From Streptomyces regalis (GTDB lineage Bacteria; Actinomycetota; Actinomycetes; Streptomycetales; Streptomycetaceae), in NCBI RefSeq assembly GCF_001509475.1, contig NZ_LLZG01000013.1, positions 62,001 to 126,000 of the forward strand: 64,000 nt of DNA, in the 5' to 3' direction. Positions 7,134 to 15,030 of the stretch are shown in pieces. The position numbers were made by a program, and so were the translations under genes. The notes under the pieces were generated by a model. The model ran no database searches and had not been told where the DNA came from. It saw nothing but the letters and a program-made list of their open reading frames with translations. Position 1 is the first letter of the stretch, and each line of letters starts with the position of its first letter.

Positions 7134-8177
7134 TCACGTCGCGCTGCGTTCGCTCGCCTCCCGCAGGTCCCGTTCCGCCGCGCGTGTACGGGCCGTGTCC
7201 GGCTGCCCCGCCGCCGTGCCGGGCCGTCCCGCGCGCAGCAGCTCGCGCCAGTGCTCGCGGCTCCAGTCGGCGGGGTCCGTGCCGCAGGTGAACTCCTCGA
7301 CCAGGGCGACGAAGCGGGCCGGGTCGGAGTGGAACGGGAAGTGGCCCGCCCCTTCGAAGATCTCCAGCCGGCTGCCCGGCATCGCCTCGTGCGCGCCGTA
7401 GGCGTGCCGCACCGGCACGACGCTGTCCCGGTCGCCCCACAGCAGCATGGTCGGCATGCCCTCGGTGAGATAGCAGCGGTCCAGCATGGTGACCACCTGT
7501 CCGCGCCAGTCGACGACCGCCCGCAGGGTGCGGATGAACGCGTTGCGCGAGGTCTCGTCGGGCAGCGCGTCGACGAGGGTGAGCAGTTCCGGCGCGTCCT
7601 GGCCGAGGTCGGTGTCCAGGAGCCTCATCAGGCGTACCGCCAGCCCGACTTGGAGCCGCATGCCCGGCAGTCGCAGCGTCGACAGCATCAGATGGGCGCC
7701 CGGCAGCGAGACCAGCCGCAGCACCGGATTGACCTCGCGGCCCACCCCGCCCGCGCTGACCAGGATCAGCCGCTCGGTGCGCTCGGGGAACTGGTAGGCG
7801 AACTGCATCGCCACTCCCCCGCCCAGCGAATGCCCGACCAGCGTCGCCGACTCGATGCCGAGCGTGGTGAGCAGATCGCGCACGCCGTTCGCGTACGCGG
7901 CCACCGAGTAGTCGGCGCGCGGCTTGTCCGAGGCGCCGTGGCCGAGCAGGTCGGGGGCGATCACGGTGTGCGTGCGGGCAAGGTCGGGGATCAGCTCGGC
8001 CCAGGTGTCGGAGGAGTCCCCTATGCCGTGGATCAGCACCAGCGCCGGACCTTCGCCGGCCATCCGGAAGGCGCGCCGGTAGCCGTGCACGACGCGGTAC
8101 TGCAACTCGAGTTCTCCGTCGCCCACCGGACGCAGCCGTACGGCGCGCGCCGGGCGCCGTGAGGGTACGTCGTCCAC
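7134..8177 (-). CDS. alpha/beta hydrolase
   Basis: A 347-residue cytosolic alpha/beta-hydrolase-fold protein of the epoxide hydrolase/lipase-like branch. The oxyanion HGIGDSSDTW is near residue 50 and the nucleophile elbow GHSLGGG near residue 115. The acid is in LLWGDRDSVVP and the histidine in GAGHFPFH near residue 280. No signal peptide is present. The GTG start has GGAGG eight bases upstream. It stands alone between a convergent protease gene and a divergent small gene, so the substrate is unknown. Confidence 0.8.
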   Translation of the reverse strand: MDDVPSRRPARAVRLRPVGDGELELQYRVVHGYRRAFRMAGEGPALVLIHGIGDSSDTWAELIPDLARTHTVIAPDLLGHGASDKPRADYSVAAYANGVRDLLTTLGIESATLVGHSLGGGVAMQFAYQFPERTERLILVSAGGVGREVNPVLRLVSLPGAHLMLSTLRLPGMRLQVGLAVRLMRLLDTDLGQDAPELLTLVDALPDETSRNAFIRTLRAVVDWRGQVVTMLDRCYLTEGMPTMLLWGDRDSVVPVRHAYGAHEAMPGSRLEIFEGAGHFPFHSDPARFVALVEEFTCGTDPADWSREHWRELLRAGRPGTAAGQPDTARTRAAERDLREASERSAT

Positions 8178-8409
8178 GCACTCGCCTCCGTTCCTGTACG
8201 CGTTCCCCGGCCGTCACAGCGCGACCGAAAGCCCTTCCTTCCAGCCTAGGACGGCTTTCCCACAAGGGATTTCGGGGAGGTTTCGCCTCCGCTAAGCGGG
8301 CGAACCGACGCGTGGACGAACCCGATTGTCAGTGGCGGACGGCAAGCTGGTGATGCGCCCTCATATGCGGGGCGTGACGCGACGACGCCGACTTGGGGAG
8401 AGCCGACCG

Positions 8410-8640
8410 ATGCCCACCGCCGTACTGACCGACCGCGAGCGCACCGCCGTCCAGGCCTATCTGCGGCTGTTGCACACCGTACGAGCCGCGTTCGACGGTC
8501 CCCCCGGCTCCCGCCGACCACCCGTCGTCCCGCCCTCCGTCCTCGCCGAGGCGGAACAGGCGCTGGCGGACGCGGGACTGAGCGGCAACGAGGAGGAGTT
8601 CTTCCGGTTGCTGCAGAGCTGGTGCCCCGCGGAGCCCTAG
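8410..8640 (+). CDS. small conserved-looking hypothetical protein
   Basis: A 76-residue acidic helical protein with no recognised domain. It has two predicted helical stretches (DRERTAVQAYLRLLHTVRAA and LAEAEQALADAGLSGNEEEF) and a C-terminal LLQSWCP. The ATG is preceded by GGGGAG nine bases upstream, and the reading frame has typical Streptomyces third-position GC, which supports real coding. It is divergent from the hydrolase and convergent with the phosphopantetheinyl transferase. Function is unknown. Confidence 0.6.
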   Translation: MPTAVLTDRERTAVQAYLRLLHTVRAAFDGPPGSRRPPVVPPSVLAEAEQALADAGLSGNEEEFFRLLQSWCPAEP

Positions 8641-8700
8641 CGGAGCTCTGGCGAACCGGTGGCGGACCGTAGCGCCTCCCACGGGATGCCCGGCGCGGGC

Positions 8701-9381
8701 TCAGGTGTGCGGCACGCTCACCGCGGTCGCGACCAGCCCCCGTTGGACCGTCCACCGGCCCTCGAAGAGGTCGATCCGACGGTCACCCACCACCGGGCCC
8801 GGCACGAGGAGCCGGGCCCGGAAGCCGCCGCTGCACCGGTCGCCGGGGGCGGCGAAGACGTCGATGTCGGCCTCGGTGAAGTCCAGCCACTTTCCGGTGA
8901 GGGGGAACCACGCCTTGTAGACGGACTCCTTGGCGCTGAACAGCAGCCGGTCCCAGTGGATGCCGGGGTGCTCGCCGGTCAGGCGGCGCAGCCGGTCCGC
9001 CTCGGCGGGCAGGGCGACGGCGGGCAGGACGCCCTCCGGGAGCGTCCCGTGGGGTTCGGCGTCGATGCCGAGGGAGGCCAGGTCGGCGGCGCGGACCAGC
9101 GCGGCGGCGTGGTAGCCGTCGCAGTGGGTCATGCTGCCGACCAGGCCGGCCGGCCAGGCCGGGGCGCCGCGTTCACCGGGCAGGATCGGCTGCGGCGGCA
9201 CACCGAGCTTCTCCATGGCGCGACGCGCGCAGGAGCGTACGACGGCGAACTCCCGGCGGCGCTTGCCGACCGCCTTGGCGACGACGGCCTCCTCCTCGGG
9301 GTACAGGGCCGTGTTCGGGGGCTCCTCGTCGCCGTACGCCTCAACGGTCACGACCGCGTCCGGCAGCAGTTCCTCGATCAA
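8701..9381 (-). CDS. 4'-phosphopantetheinyl transferase (EntD/Sfp-like)
   Basis: A 226-residue enzyme that moves phosphopantetheine from CoA to a carrier-protein serine. It carries the paired metal motif GIDAEPHG (near residue 113) and the KESVYKAW motif (near residue 157). The MTHCDGYHAAA segment just before the first motif is typical of the EntD-like group. The start is the TTG at 9381, with GGGAGGA upstream. It overlaps the stop of the metallophosphoesterase gene in a TTGA, so the two are translationally coupled. No polyketide or peptide synthase lies in the window, so its partner carrier is elsewhere. It probably serves secondary metabolism broadly. Confidence 0.9.
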   Translation of the reverse strand: MIEELLPDAVVTVEAYGDEEPPNTALYPEEEAVVAKAVGKRRREFAVVRSCARRAMEKLGVPPQPILPGERGAPAWPAGLVGSMTHCDGYHAAALVRAADLASLGIDAEPHGTLPEGVLPAVALPAEADRLRRLTGEHPGIHWDRLLFSAKESVYKAWFPLTGKWLDFTEADIDVFAAPGDRCSGGFRARLLVPGPVVGDRRIDLFEGRWTVQRGLVATAVSVPHT

Positions 9382-10238
9382 CGGACCCCGTCCTCCCTGG
9401 GCAGAATCCGGCGCAGCCGCCCCGGCGGATCCGGTCGCTTGCGCCACTCTCGGGGGTATCCGACCGACACCTCCTCGAAGCGGACGCCCTCGTGCCAGGT
9501 GGTCCGCGGGATGTGCAGGTGGCCGTAGACCATGGTCTCGACGCGGAACCTGCGGTGCCAGTCCGCGGTCAGCCGGGTGCCGCACCACATGGCGAACTCG
9601 GGGTACCACAGGACGTCCGTGGGGTGCCGGTCCAGCGGGTAGTGGTTGACGAGGACCGTGGGCAGGTCCTCGGGCAGTGCGGCGAGCCGGCGCTCGGTCT
9701 CGGCGACCCGGGCCTCGCACCAGGCCTCGCGGGACGGGTACGGGTCGGGGTGCAGCAGGTACTCGTCGTTGCAGACGATGCCGGTCCCGTGGGCGTACTT
9801 CAGCCCCTCCTCCTTGGTCGTGCAGCCGGAGGGCAGGAACGAGTAGTCGTACAGCAGGAACAGCGGGGCCACGGTCACCGGGCCGCCGGGGCCGTCCCAG
9901 ACGGGACAGGGGTCCTCGGGGGTGGTCACGCCGAGTTCCCGGCACATCTCGACGAGGTGCTGGTAGCGGGCGACGCCGCGCAGGGTGACGGAGTCCTTCG
10001 GGTGGGTCCACAGTTCGTGGTTGCCGGGTGCCCAGACGACCTTGCGGAAGCGGCCGGCGAGCGTCTCGAGGGCCCAGCGGATGTCGGCCACGGTCTCCGC
10101 CACGTCACCGGCGACGAGCAGCCAGTCGTCGTCCGAGTCGGGGCGCATCTTCTCTACGAGGGCGCGGTTCTCCTCGTAGCCGATATGCAGGTCACTGATG
10201 GCCAGCAGCTGTCCGGCACCGCCGGCCGTCGACGTCAC
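9378..10238 (-). CDS. calcineurin-like metallophosphoesterase
   Basis: A 286-residue cytosolic metallophosphoesterase with all core motifs in order: SDLHIGY (near residue 15), GDVAE, GNHELW, VNHYPL and GHLH. The longer upstream frame is rejected: GTG 10238 has a GGGGCGAGG-type ribosome site and starts just before the first metal motif. It is coupled by a TTGA overlap to the phosphopantetheinyl transferase gene, an arrangement that suggests a shared function. Removal or recycling of CoA-derived phosphates is one possibility, but the substrate is not determined. Confidence 0.82.
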   Translation of the reverse strand: MTSTAGGAGQLLAISDLHIGYEENRALVEKMRPDSDDDWLLVAGDVAETVADIRWALETLAGRFRKVVWAPGNHELWTHPKDSVTLRGVARYQHLVEMCRELGVTTPEDPCPVWDGPGGPVTVAPLFLLYDYSFLPSGCTTKEEGLKYAHGTGIVCNDEYLLHPDPYPSREAWCEARVAETERRLAALPEDLPTVLVNHYPLDRHPTDVLWYPEFAMWCGTRLTADWHRRFRVETMVYGHLHIPRTTWHEGVRFEEVSVGYPREWRKRPDPPGRLRRILPREDGVR

Positions 10239-10550
10239 CCCTCGCCCCTTTCGATCACGCGAATGACACCACGAGAACACAGAGTGCCGCGCCGGTACAA
10301 GACGGGATCTCGTCGGCGGCCCGACAGGGCGGTGCCGGGGCGGCTGGCCGGGGTGGCCAGGGTGGTCAGGAATGATCCGCAATTCCGTAACACGTACGTT
10401 GCACGCGGCGCCCTTTGAAAGCCGTATGATCGCCCCAACACCACCGCCATGAACGTCCCTTCGCACGGGGCGGTTTGGTGTCCCTCCAACCACCCTGCCC
10501 GGGCACGGGCCTGCTTTGCCCTGCCCGCGAACCCGAAAGGACGGCCCTGC
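10239..10550. other. divergent promoter region without a gene
   Basis: These 312 bases separate the leftward metallophosphoesterase from the rightward ATP-grasp gene. They hold a TATGAT hexamer (10425-10430) that could be the ATP-grasp -10, with no -35 at ideal spacing, and an ACGTACGT palindrome nearby. No convincing small gene or structured RNA was seen. Confidence 0.4.
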
Positions 10551-11675
10551 ATGGTCTCTCGCGTACGCGTCTGGCTCAACCGCACGTACGCGGAGAACGT
10601 GTTCTTCATGGATCAGCTGCGGAGAAATCCCAGCGATCGGGCAGTCGAGATCCATGCCACGCACGGGGACGCCGACTCACCCGTGCTGGCCGCCGCCGAC
10701 ACCGCCGACCTGGAGCCGGAGGGCCTGTCCCCGGCCGCGTATGTCGAGTACGCGCTCGACCAGTGCCGGCGCCGCGGCATCGACGTGTTCGTGCCCCGAC
10801 TGAACCAGTCGGCGGTCGTGGCGCACCGCGCGGATTTCGAGGCGGCCGGTACGGCGCTGCTGGCGCCGCCGCCCGAGGCCGTGGCGGTCTTCCACGACAA
10901 GGTGATCGCGTACGAGGCCGTGCAGGCGATCGGGGTGCCGGTACCACCGTGGTGGCGGGTGCGCACCGCCGATGAACTCGTCGCCGCCGTCGAGGAGTTG
11001 GAGGCGGGGGGCTACAAGGCCTGCTTCAAGCCGGCGTCCGGTGCGGGCGGGGTGGGCTTCCGCGTCATCACGCGCGCCCCCTTCTCACTCATGCACCTCA
11101 ACGGGTTCCCGACTCCGTATGTGCAGCTGGATCTTGTGGTGGACGCGCTGCGGCGGGCCGACGAGCCGGTGGACTGGCTGGTCATGCCGCGGCTGGAGCA
11201 GCCCGAGGTGTCGGTGGACTGCCTCACCGGTCCCGACAACCGGGTACGGCTGGCGATCGGCCGGGTCAAGAACGGTCGCCGGCGTGGGTTCACCCTGCAG
11301 GAGCAGTGGCTGGAGCCGGCGCGGCTGATCGCGGAGGGGTTCGGGCTGCACTACCTGTCCAACATCCAGTTCCGGATGTTCGGGGAGACGCCGGTGCTGA
11401 TGGATGTGAACACGCGGCCTGCTGGGGGGCTGCATCAGCTGTCGCTGTGCGGGGTCAATGTGCCTTGGCTGGCTGTTCAGTTGGCGCTCGGGGAGGATCC
11501 GGGGGAGGTTACGCCGCCATTCCTCGGACAGGACTACACGGTGGTTTCGGGGCCGCGGCCGCTGCGGCCGGTGTCCATTCCGCAGCAGCGTGTCGAAGAG
11601 TCGGATGCGTTGCTACCCGCCCTTCCTGCGCCGGTCGAGTCCGTTGAGGTTTCGGCTCAGGTACTGCCGCTTTAG
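10551..11675 (+). CDS. ATP-grasp domain protein
   Basis: A 374-residue protein with an ATP-grasp fold like the carbamoyl-phosphate synthase large-chain or biotin-carboxylase type. It has a lysine-rich nucleotide-binding stretch (YKACFKPASGAGGVGF, near residues 157-172) and the Mg-binding end NIQFRMF...LMDVNTRPAGGLHQ (near residues 271-301). Such enzymes join a carboxylate to an amine or thiol with ATP. It lacks partner domains, so it is probably a stand-alone ligase. The ATG has AAAGGA ten bases upstream. It is divergent from the metallophosphoesterase/phosphopantetheinyl transferase pair and may share its promoter region. Confidence 0.75.
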   Translation: MVSRVRVWLNRTYAENVFFMDQLRRNPSDRAVEIHATHGDADSPVLAAADTADLEPEGLSPAAYVEYALDQCRRRGIDVFVPRLNQSAVVAHRADFEAAGTALLAPPPEAVAVFHDKVIAYEAVQAIGVPVPPWWRVRTADELVAAVEELEAGGYKACFKPASGAGGVGFRVITRAPFSLMHLNGFPTPYVQLDLVVDALRRADEPVDWLVMPRLEQPEVSVDCLTGPDNRVRLAIGRVKNGRRRGFTLQEQWLEPARLIAEGFGLHYLSNIQFRMFGETPVLMDVNTRPAGGLHQLSLCGVNVPWLAVQLALGEDPGEVTPPFLGQDYTVVSGPRPLRPVSIPQQRVEESDALLPALPAPVESVEVSAQVLPL

Positions 11676-11698
11676 GTTGTCTGCCGGGCGCGGGTGGT

Positions 11699-11735
11699 GT
11701 GTGGTTGCTCGCGCAGTTCCCCGCGCCCCCTAGGG
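11699..11735 (-). repeat. dispersed Streptomyces intergenic repeat, copy 1
   Basis: Read leftward this is CCTAGGGGGCGCGGGG followed by AACTGCGCGAGCAACCACAC. It matches the pattern of the element at 46881-46953 (TAGGGGCGCGGGG ... GCGCGACCAGCCAC). Such elements are scattered between Streptomyces genes, and this one may help end transcription of the ATP-grasp gene. Confidence 0.5.
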
Positions 11736-11749
11736 ACGTCACCTCACCC

Positions 11750-11805
11750 GGTATGGACCAATCCCGGCATCAACGCTTGACAGCGGGATTGGTCCATACC
11801 AACTT
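11750..11805 (+). promoter_or_regulatory. chitinase promoter with perfect 17-bp inverted repeat and DasR-like sites
   Basis: GGTATGGACCAATCCCG (11750-11766) and its exact reverse complement (11784-11800) flank a 17-base spacer that contains the -35 TTGACA (11777-11782). Seventeen bases further on is a CAACTT -10-like box (11800-11805). The right arm reads TGGTCCATACCA, 10 of 12 matches to the DasR core TGGTCTAGACCA and also like the TGGTCCAGACC repeats of Streptomyces chitinase promoters. Repression relieved by chitin breakdown products is the natural inference. Confidence 0.7.
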
Positions 11806-11868
11806 GGTCTGCGCACCCCTCTGCACCTCGTGCACTCCCGAACACCTCACATTCCTCAGGGAGATCGC

Positions 11869-13559
11869 GTGCGCAACCAACCCCTCAGACGTCTCAGACG
11901 TCGACTTCTCGCCCTGCTCGGCTCCGCCGCCCTCGCGGTCACCGGAGCCGTCGTCCTACCCGGTACGGCCCATGCGGCCAACATCCTCTCCAACGCCGGC
12001 TTCGAATCCGGCGCCCTCTCCCCCTGGTCCTGCACCGGCAACCTCGGCTCGGTTGTCTCCTCCCCCGTGCACGGCGGCTCCAAAGCCCTTGCGGGGGCGG
12101 TGAGTTCGAGTGACAACGCCAAGTGCAGTCAGACCGTCTCCGTCCAGCCGAACACTACGTACACACTCGGCGGCTGGGTGCGCGGGTCCTACGTCTACCT
12201 CGGTGTGGACGGCGGTGCGTCCACGTGGACGTCGTCGCCGTCGGCGTACGGTCAGCTGTCCCTGTCCTGTCGTTCACGACCGGCGCCTCGCAGACCAGCG
12301 CCACCGTCTACGTCCACGGCTGGTACGCGCAGGGCACCTACTACGCCGACGACATCAGCCTCGACGGGCCCGGTGGCGGCGGTTCGGACAGCCAGGCGCC
12401 GACGGTGCCGGGCAACCTGCGGTCCACCGGCAAGACGTCGTCGAGCGTGTCGCTGGCATGGAACGCCTCGACGGACAACGTCGGGGTGACGGCGTACGAC
12501 ATCTACCGCGGTTCGAGCCAGGTGCTCAGTGTCTCCGGTACGAGTGCCACAGTCGGCGGTCTGTCGCCGAGTACGGGTTACACCTTCACGGTGAAGGCGC
12601 GGGACGCGGCCGGGAACGTGTCGGCGGCCTCCAACGCCGTGACCGTCACGACGGACGCGGGCGGCGGTGGCGGTACCGGCTTCAAGCAGGCCGCGCCCTA
12701 CCTCTACCTCGGTTGGGGCGACCCGCCGAGCGCGACCTCGGTGATGAACGCGACCGGCATCAAGTGGTACACGATGGCGTTCATCCTGTCCTCCGGCGGC
12801 TGCAACCCGGCCTGGGACGGACAGCGCCCGCTGACCGGCGGGAACGACCAGAGCGTCATCAACTCCATCCGCTCGGCGGGCGGTGACATCGTGCCCTCGA
12901 TCGGCGGCTGGAGCGGCAACAAGCTCGGGCCGAACTGCTCGTCGGCCGAGGCGCTGGCGGGTGCCTACCAGAAGGTGATCGACGCGTACGGGCTGAAGGC
13001 GATCGACGTCGACATCGAGAACACCGACGAATTCGAGAACGCGACCGTGCAGGACCGGATCCTGAACGCCCTGAAGATCGTCAAGGCGAACAACCCGGGC
13101 CTGCGGACCGTCCTGACCTTCGGCACCTCGACGACCGGGCCGACGTACTGGGGCAACCGGCTCATCGAGCAGGCCAAGGCGCTGAACGCCGGCATCGACG
13201 TGTTCACGATCATGCCGTTCGACTTCGGCGGCGGAGCCGACATGTACGGCACCACCGTGAACGCGACGGAGGGGCTGAAGAACAAGCTGAAGTCCACCTT
13301 CGGGTGGGACGACGCGACCGCCTACGCCCACATCGGGATCTCCGGCATGAACGGCCTGTCCGACCAGCAGGAGCTCACCTCGCCCGCGATCTGGACCCAG
13401 ATCCGCGACTGGGCGAACTCCCGCCACATCGCCCGCCTCGCCTTCTGGTCGGTCAACCGCGACCGGCCGTGCCCGGGCGGCGGCGTGACGAGCAACTGCT
13501 CCGGGATCAGCCAGAGCAACTGGCAGTTCACGTCCATCACGGCCGGGTTCACCGGCTGA
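11869..13559 (+). pseudogene. secreted GH18 chitinase with carbohydrate-binding and fibronectin III domains, frameshifted
   Basis: GTG 11869 (AGGGAG five bases upstream) opens a Sec signal peptide ending in GTAHA, followed by a family 16/4_9-like binding module (NILSNAGFESG). The frame then breaks near 12262-12271 and continues in another frame to 13559. After the break come the end of that module, a fibronectin type III domain (APTVPGNL...VTVTTDA), a Gly linker and a GH18 catalytic domain of about 290 residues. The catalytic DVDIE motif is intact. CTGTC is present in tandem at the break; removing one five-base copy restores [11 protein letters not shown] and a single 561-residue frame. All other domains look undamaged, so this is a very recent mutation or a sequencing error. 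If real, the product is truncated after the binding module. Confidence 0.85.
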
Positions 13560-13773
13560 GGCGACTCTTTCTCGGCAACTTTTTCTCAGGAGGGTGTATC
13601 AGGGCGCGGACAGCGCGCTCATAAGAGTGAAAGGCAACGGGGGAACCACGGGGGACTACGGGGAACCACGGGGGAACGCACCACAACGGGGGAAGCACGG
13701 GGGCTTCGGGTCGGCCGGCGCTGTCACGGGGGCGGCGGCCGGCCGGCCCGAAAGTGCGTTTCAGGGGCAAAGG
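13560..13773. other. G-rich spacer between convergent genes
   Basis: The gap between the chitinase and the fucosidase holds seven runs of four or five G on the plus strand (13639-13643, 13650-13654, 13660-13663, 13670-13674, 13688-13692, 13699-13703, 13728-13732). They are separated by variants of AACCAC and ACTAC. It looks like a short imperfect repeat able to form G-quadruplexes. No gene is evident. Confidence 0.6.
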
Positions 13774-15024
13774 TCAGAACCGGCCCGAACCTCGGTACAG
13801 CTCCAGCTCCCCGTCCAGTTCGACGGCCAGCACCGTGGCGTACGGGTCGAGGTCTGCCTCGGCGGGCGGTTCGATCCAGAGCACGCCCGGCGTTTCGTGC
13901 AGGCCACCGGTGATGCGGTGGGCCAGTTCGGTGCCGCTGCCGAGGACGGTGACCCGGCGTACCGAACCCAGCAGCCCGCGCACGTTGATCTCGGCCCGCG
14001 GGGCGTCGAAGATGATCAGGTACAGGGTGCGGTGGTCCTTGGAGAGGGTGCTCGGGCCGTAGTGGTGACCGGGCGGGAGTCCGCGCTCGGTTCCGTACAC
14101 CGCCTCCGCGTGCTTGGCGATCCAGTCGCCGAGCCCCTCCAGGCGCTCGACGTGCTCCTGCGGGATCGTGCCGTCCTCGCGTGGCCCCACGCTGAGCAGC
14201 AGGTTGCCACCGCCGCCGATCGTCTCCGTGAAGTAGCGGATCAGCTGGTCGACCGACTTGTGGTGGTGGTCGTGGTGCTGGTGGCCCCAGGAGTCGTTGA
14301 CCGTCAGGCACAGCTCCCAGGGGCCCTCGGGCGGGACGACCGGGGCGCCCTGTTCGGGCGTCGCGTAGTCACCCTCGCCGAGCATGCGGGCGTTGAAGAC
14401 GACGTCCGGCACCTCGGAGCGGATCAGCGCCGCGAGTTCGGGGATGCGCCACTGCTCCTCGCTGCGGTCCCACTCGCCGTCGAACCACAGCAGGTCCGGC
14501 TTGTAGCGGGTGGTGAGTTCGCGGATCTGGCCGTCCCGGTAGGCGAGGAAGCGTTCCCAGGCGTCCAGGTCCTCGTCCTCGGCCGCGACTTCGGAGTACC
14601 GGTTGTCCTCCAGCTCCGGCGGGCGGCCGGGCTTGCGCGTGGAGGCGTAGTCGGGGTGGCTCCAGTCCGAGTGCGAGTAGTAGAGGCCGACCTTGAGGCC
14701 CTGCTCGCGCAGGGCGTCGGCGTAGCCGCCGATCAGGTCGCGGCCCACGTTCAGGTCGCCGTGGGCGGTGTCCCAGAGGGCGACGCCGTCGTGGTGGCGG
14801 CTGGTCAGGACGGCGTACCTGGCGCCGGCCCGCGCGAAGAGCTTCGCCCAGTCGCGCGGGTCGTAGCGGGACGCCGTGAAGCGGTCGAACTGGGACATGT
14901 AATGGTCGTACGGGACGATGTCGTCGTAGAACGACCAGGACTCCTGGACGCCGTCGACGGCGTAGATGCCCCAGTGGATGAAGATCCCCAACTTGGCGTC
15001 GGTGAACCAGGGTTGCATGGGCAC
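13774..15024 (-). CDS. GH29 alpha-L-fucosidase
   Basis: A 416-residue intracellular glycoside hydrolase with no signal peptide, which removes alpha-linked L-fucose by a retaining mechanism. Family features seen are WFTDAKLGIFIHWG at residue 6, the SRHHDG segment near residue 75 and the nucleophile aspartate in LLWFDGEW near residue 160. The C-terminal part is a beta-sandwich. It follows the alpha-mannosidase six bases downstream, so the two form one transcript acting on imported oligosaccharides. The length is slightly short for the family because the extra C-terminal module is reduced. Confidence 0.88.
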   Translation of the reverse strand: MPMQPWFTDAKLGIFIHWGIYAVDGVQESWSFYDDIVPYDHYMSQFDRFTASRYDPRDWAKLFARAGARYAVLTSRHHDGVALWDTAHGDLNVGRDLIGGYADALREQGLKVGLYYSHSDWSHPDYASTRKPGRPPELEDNRYSEVAAEDEDLDAWERFLAYRDGQIRELTTRYKPDLLWFDGEWDRSEEQWRIPELAALIRSEVPDVVFNARMLGEGDYATPEQGAPVVPPEGPWELCLTVNDSWGHQHHDHHHKSVDQLIRYFTETIGGGGNLLLSVGPREDGTIPQEHVERLEGLGDWIAKHAEAVYGTERGLPPGHHYGPSTLSKDHRTLYLIIFDAPRAEINVRGLLGSVRRVTVLGSGTELAHRITGGLHETPGVLWIEPPAEADLDPYATVLAVELDGELELYRGSGRF

Positions 15025-15030
15025 CCGCGC

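Noticed and set aside
8225..8274. Imperfect inverted repeat CGAAAGCCCTT ... AAGGGATTTCG as an operator or attenuator
   Set aside because: One mismatch, a long 28-base loop and no matching copy elsewhere; it could be chance in this divergent gap.
8701..9381. Marker of a local polyketide or peptide biosynthetic cluster
   Set aside because: No synthase, carrier protein or tailoring gene lies nearby; the transferase probably serves distant clusters.
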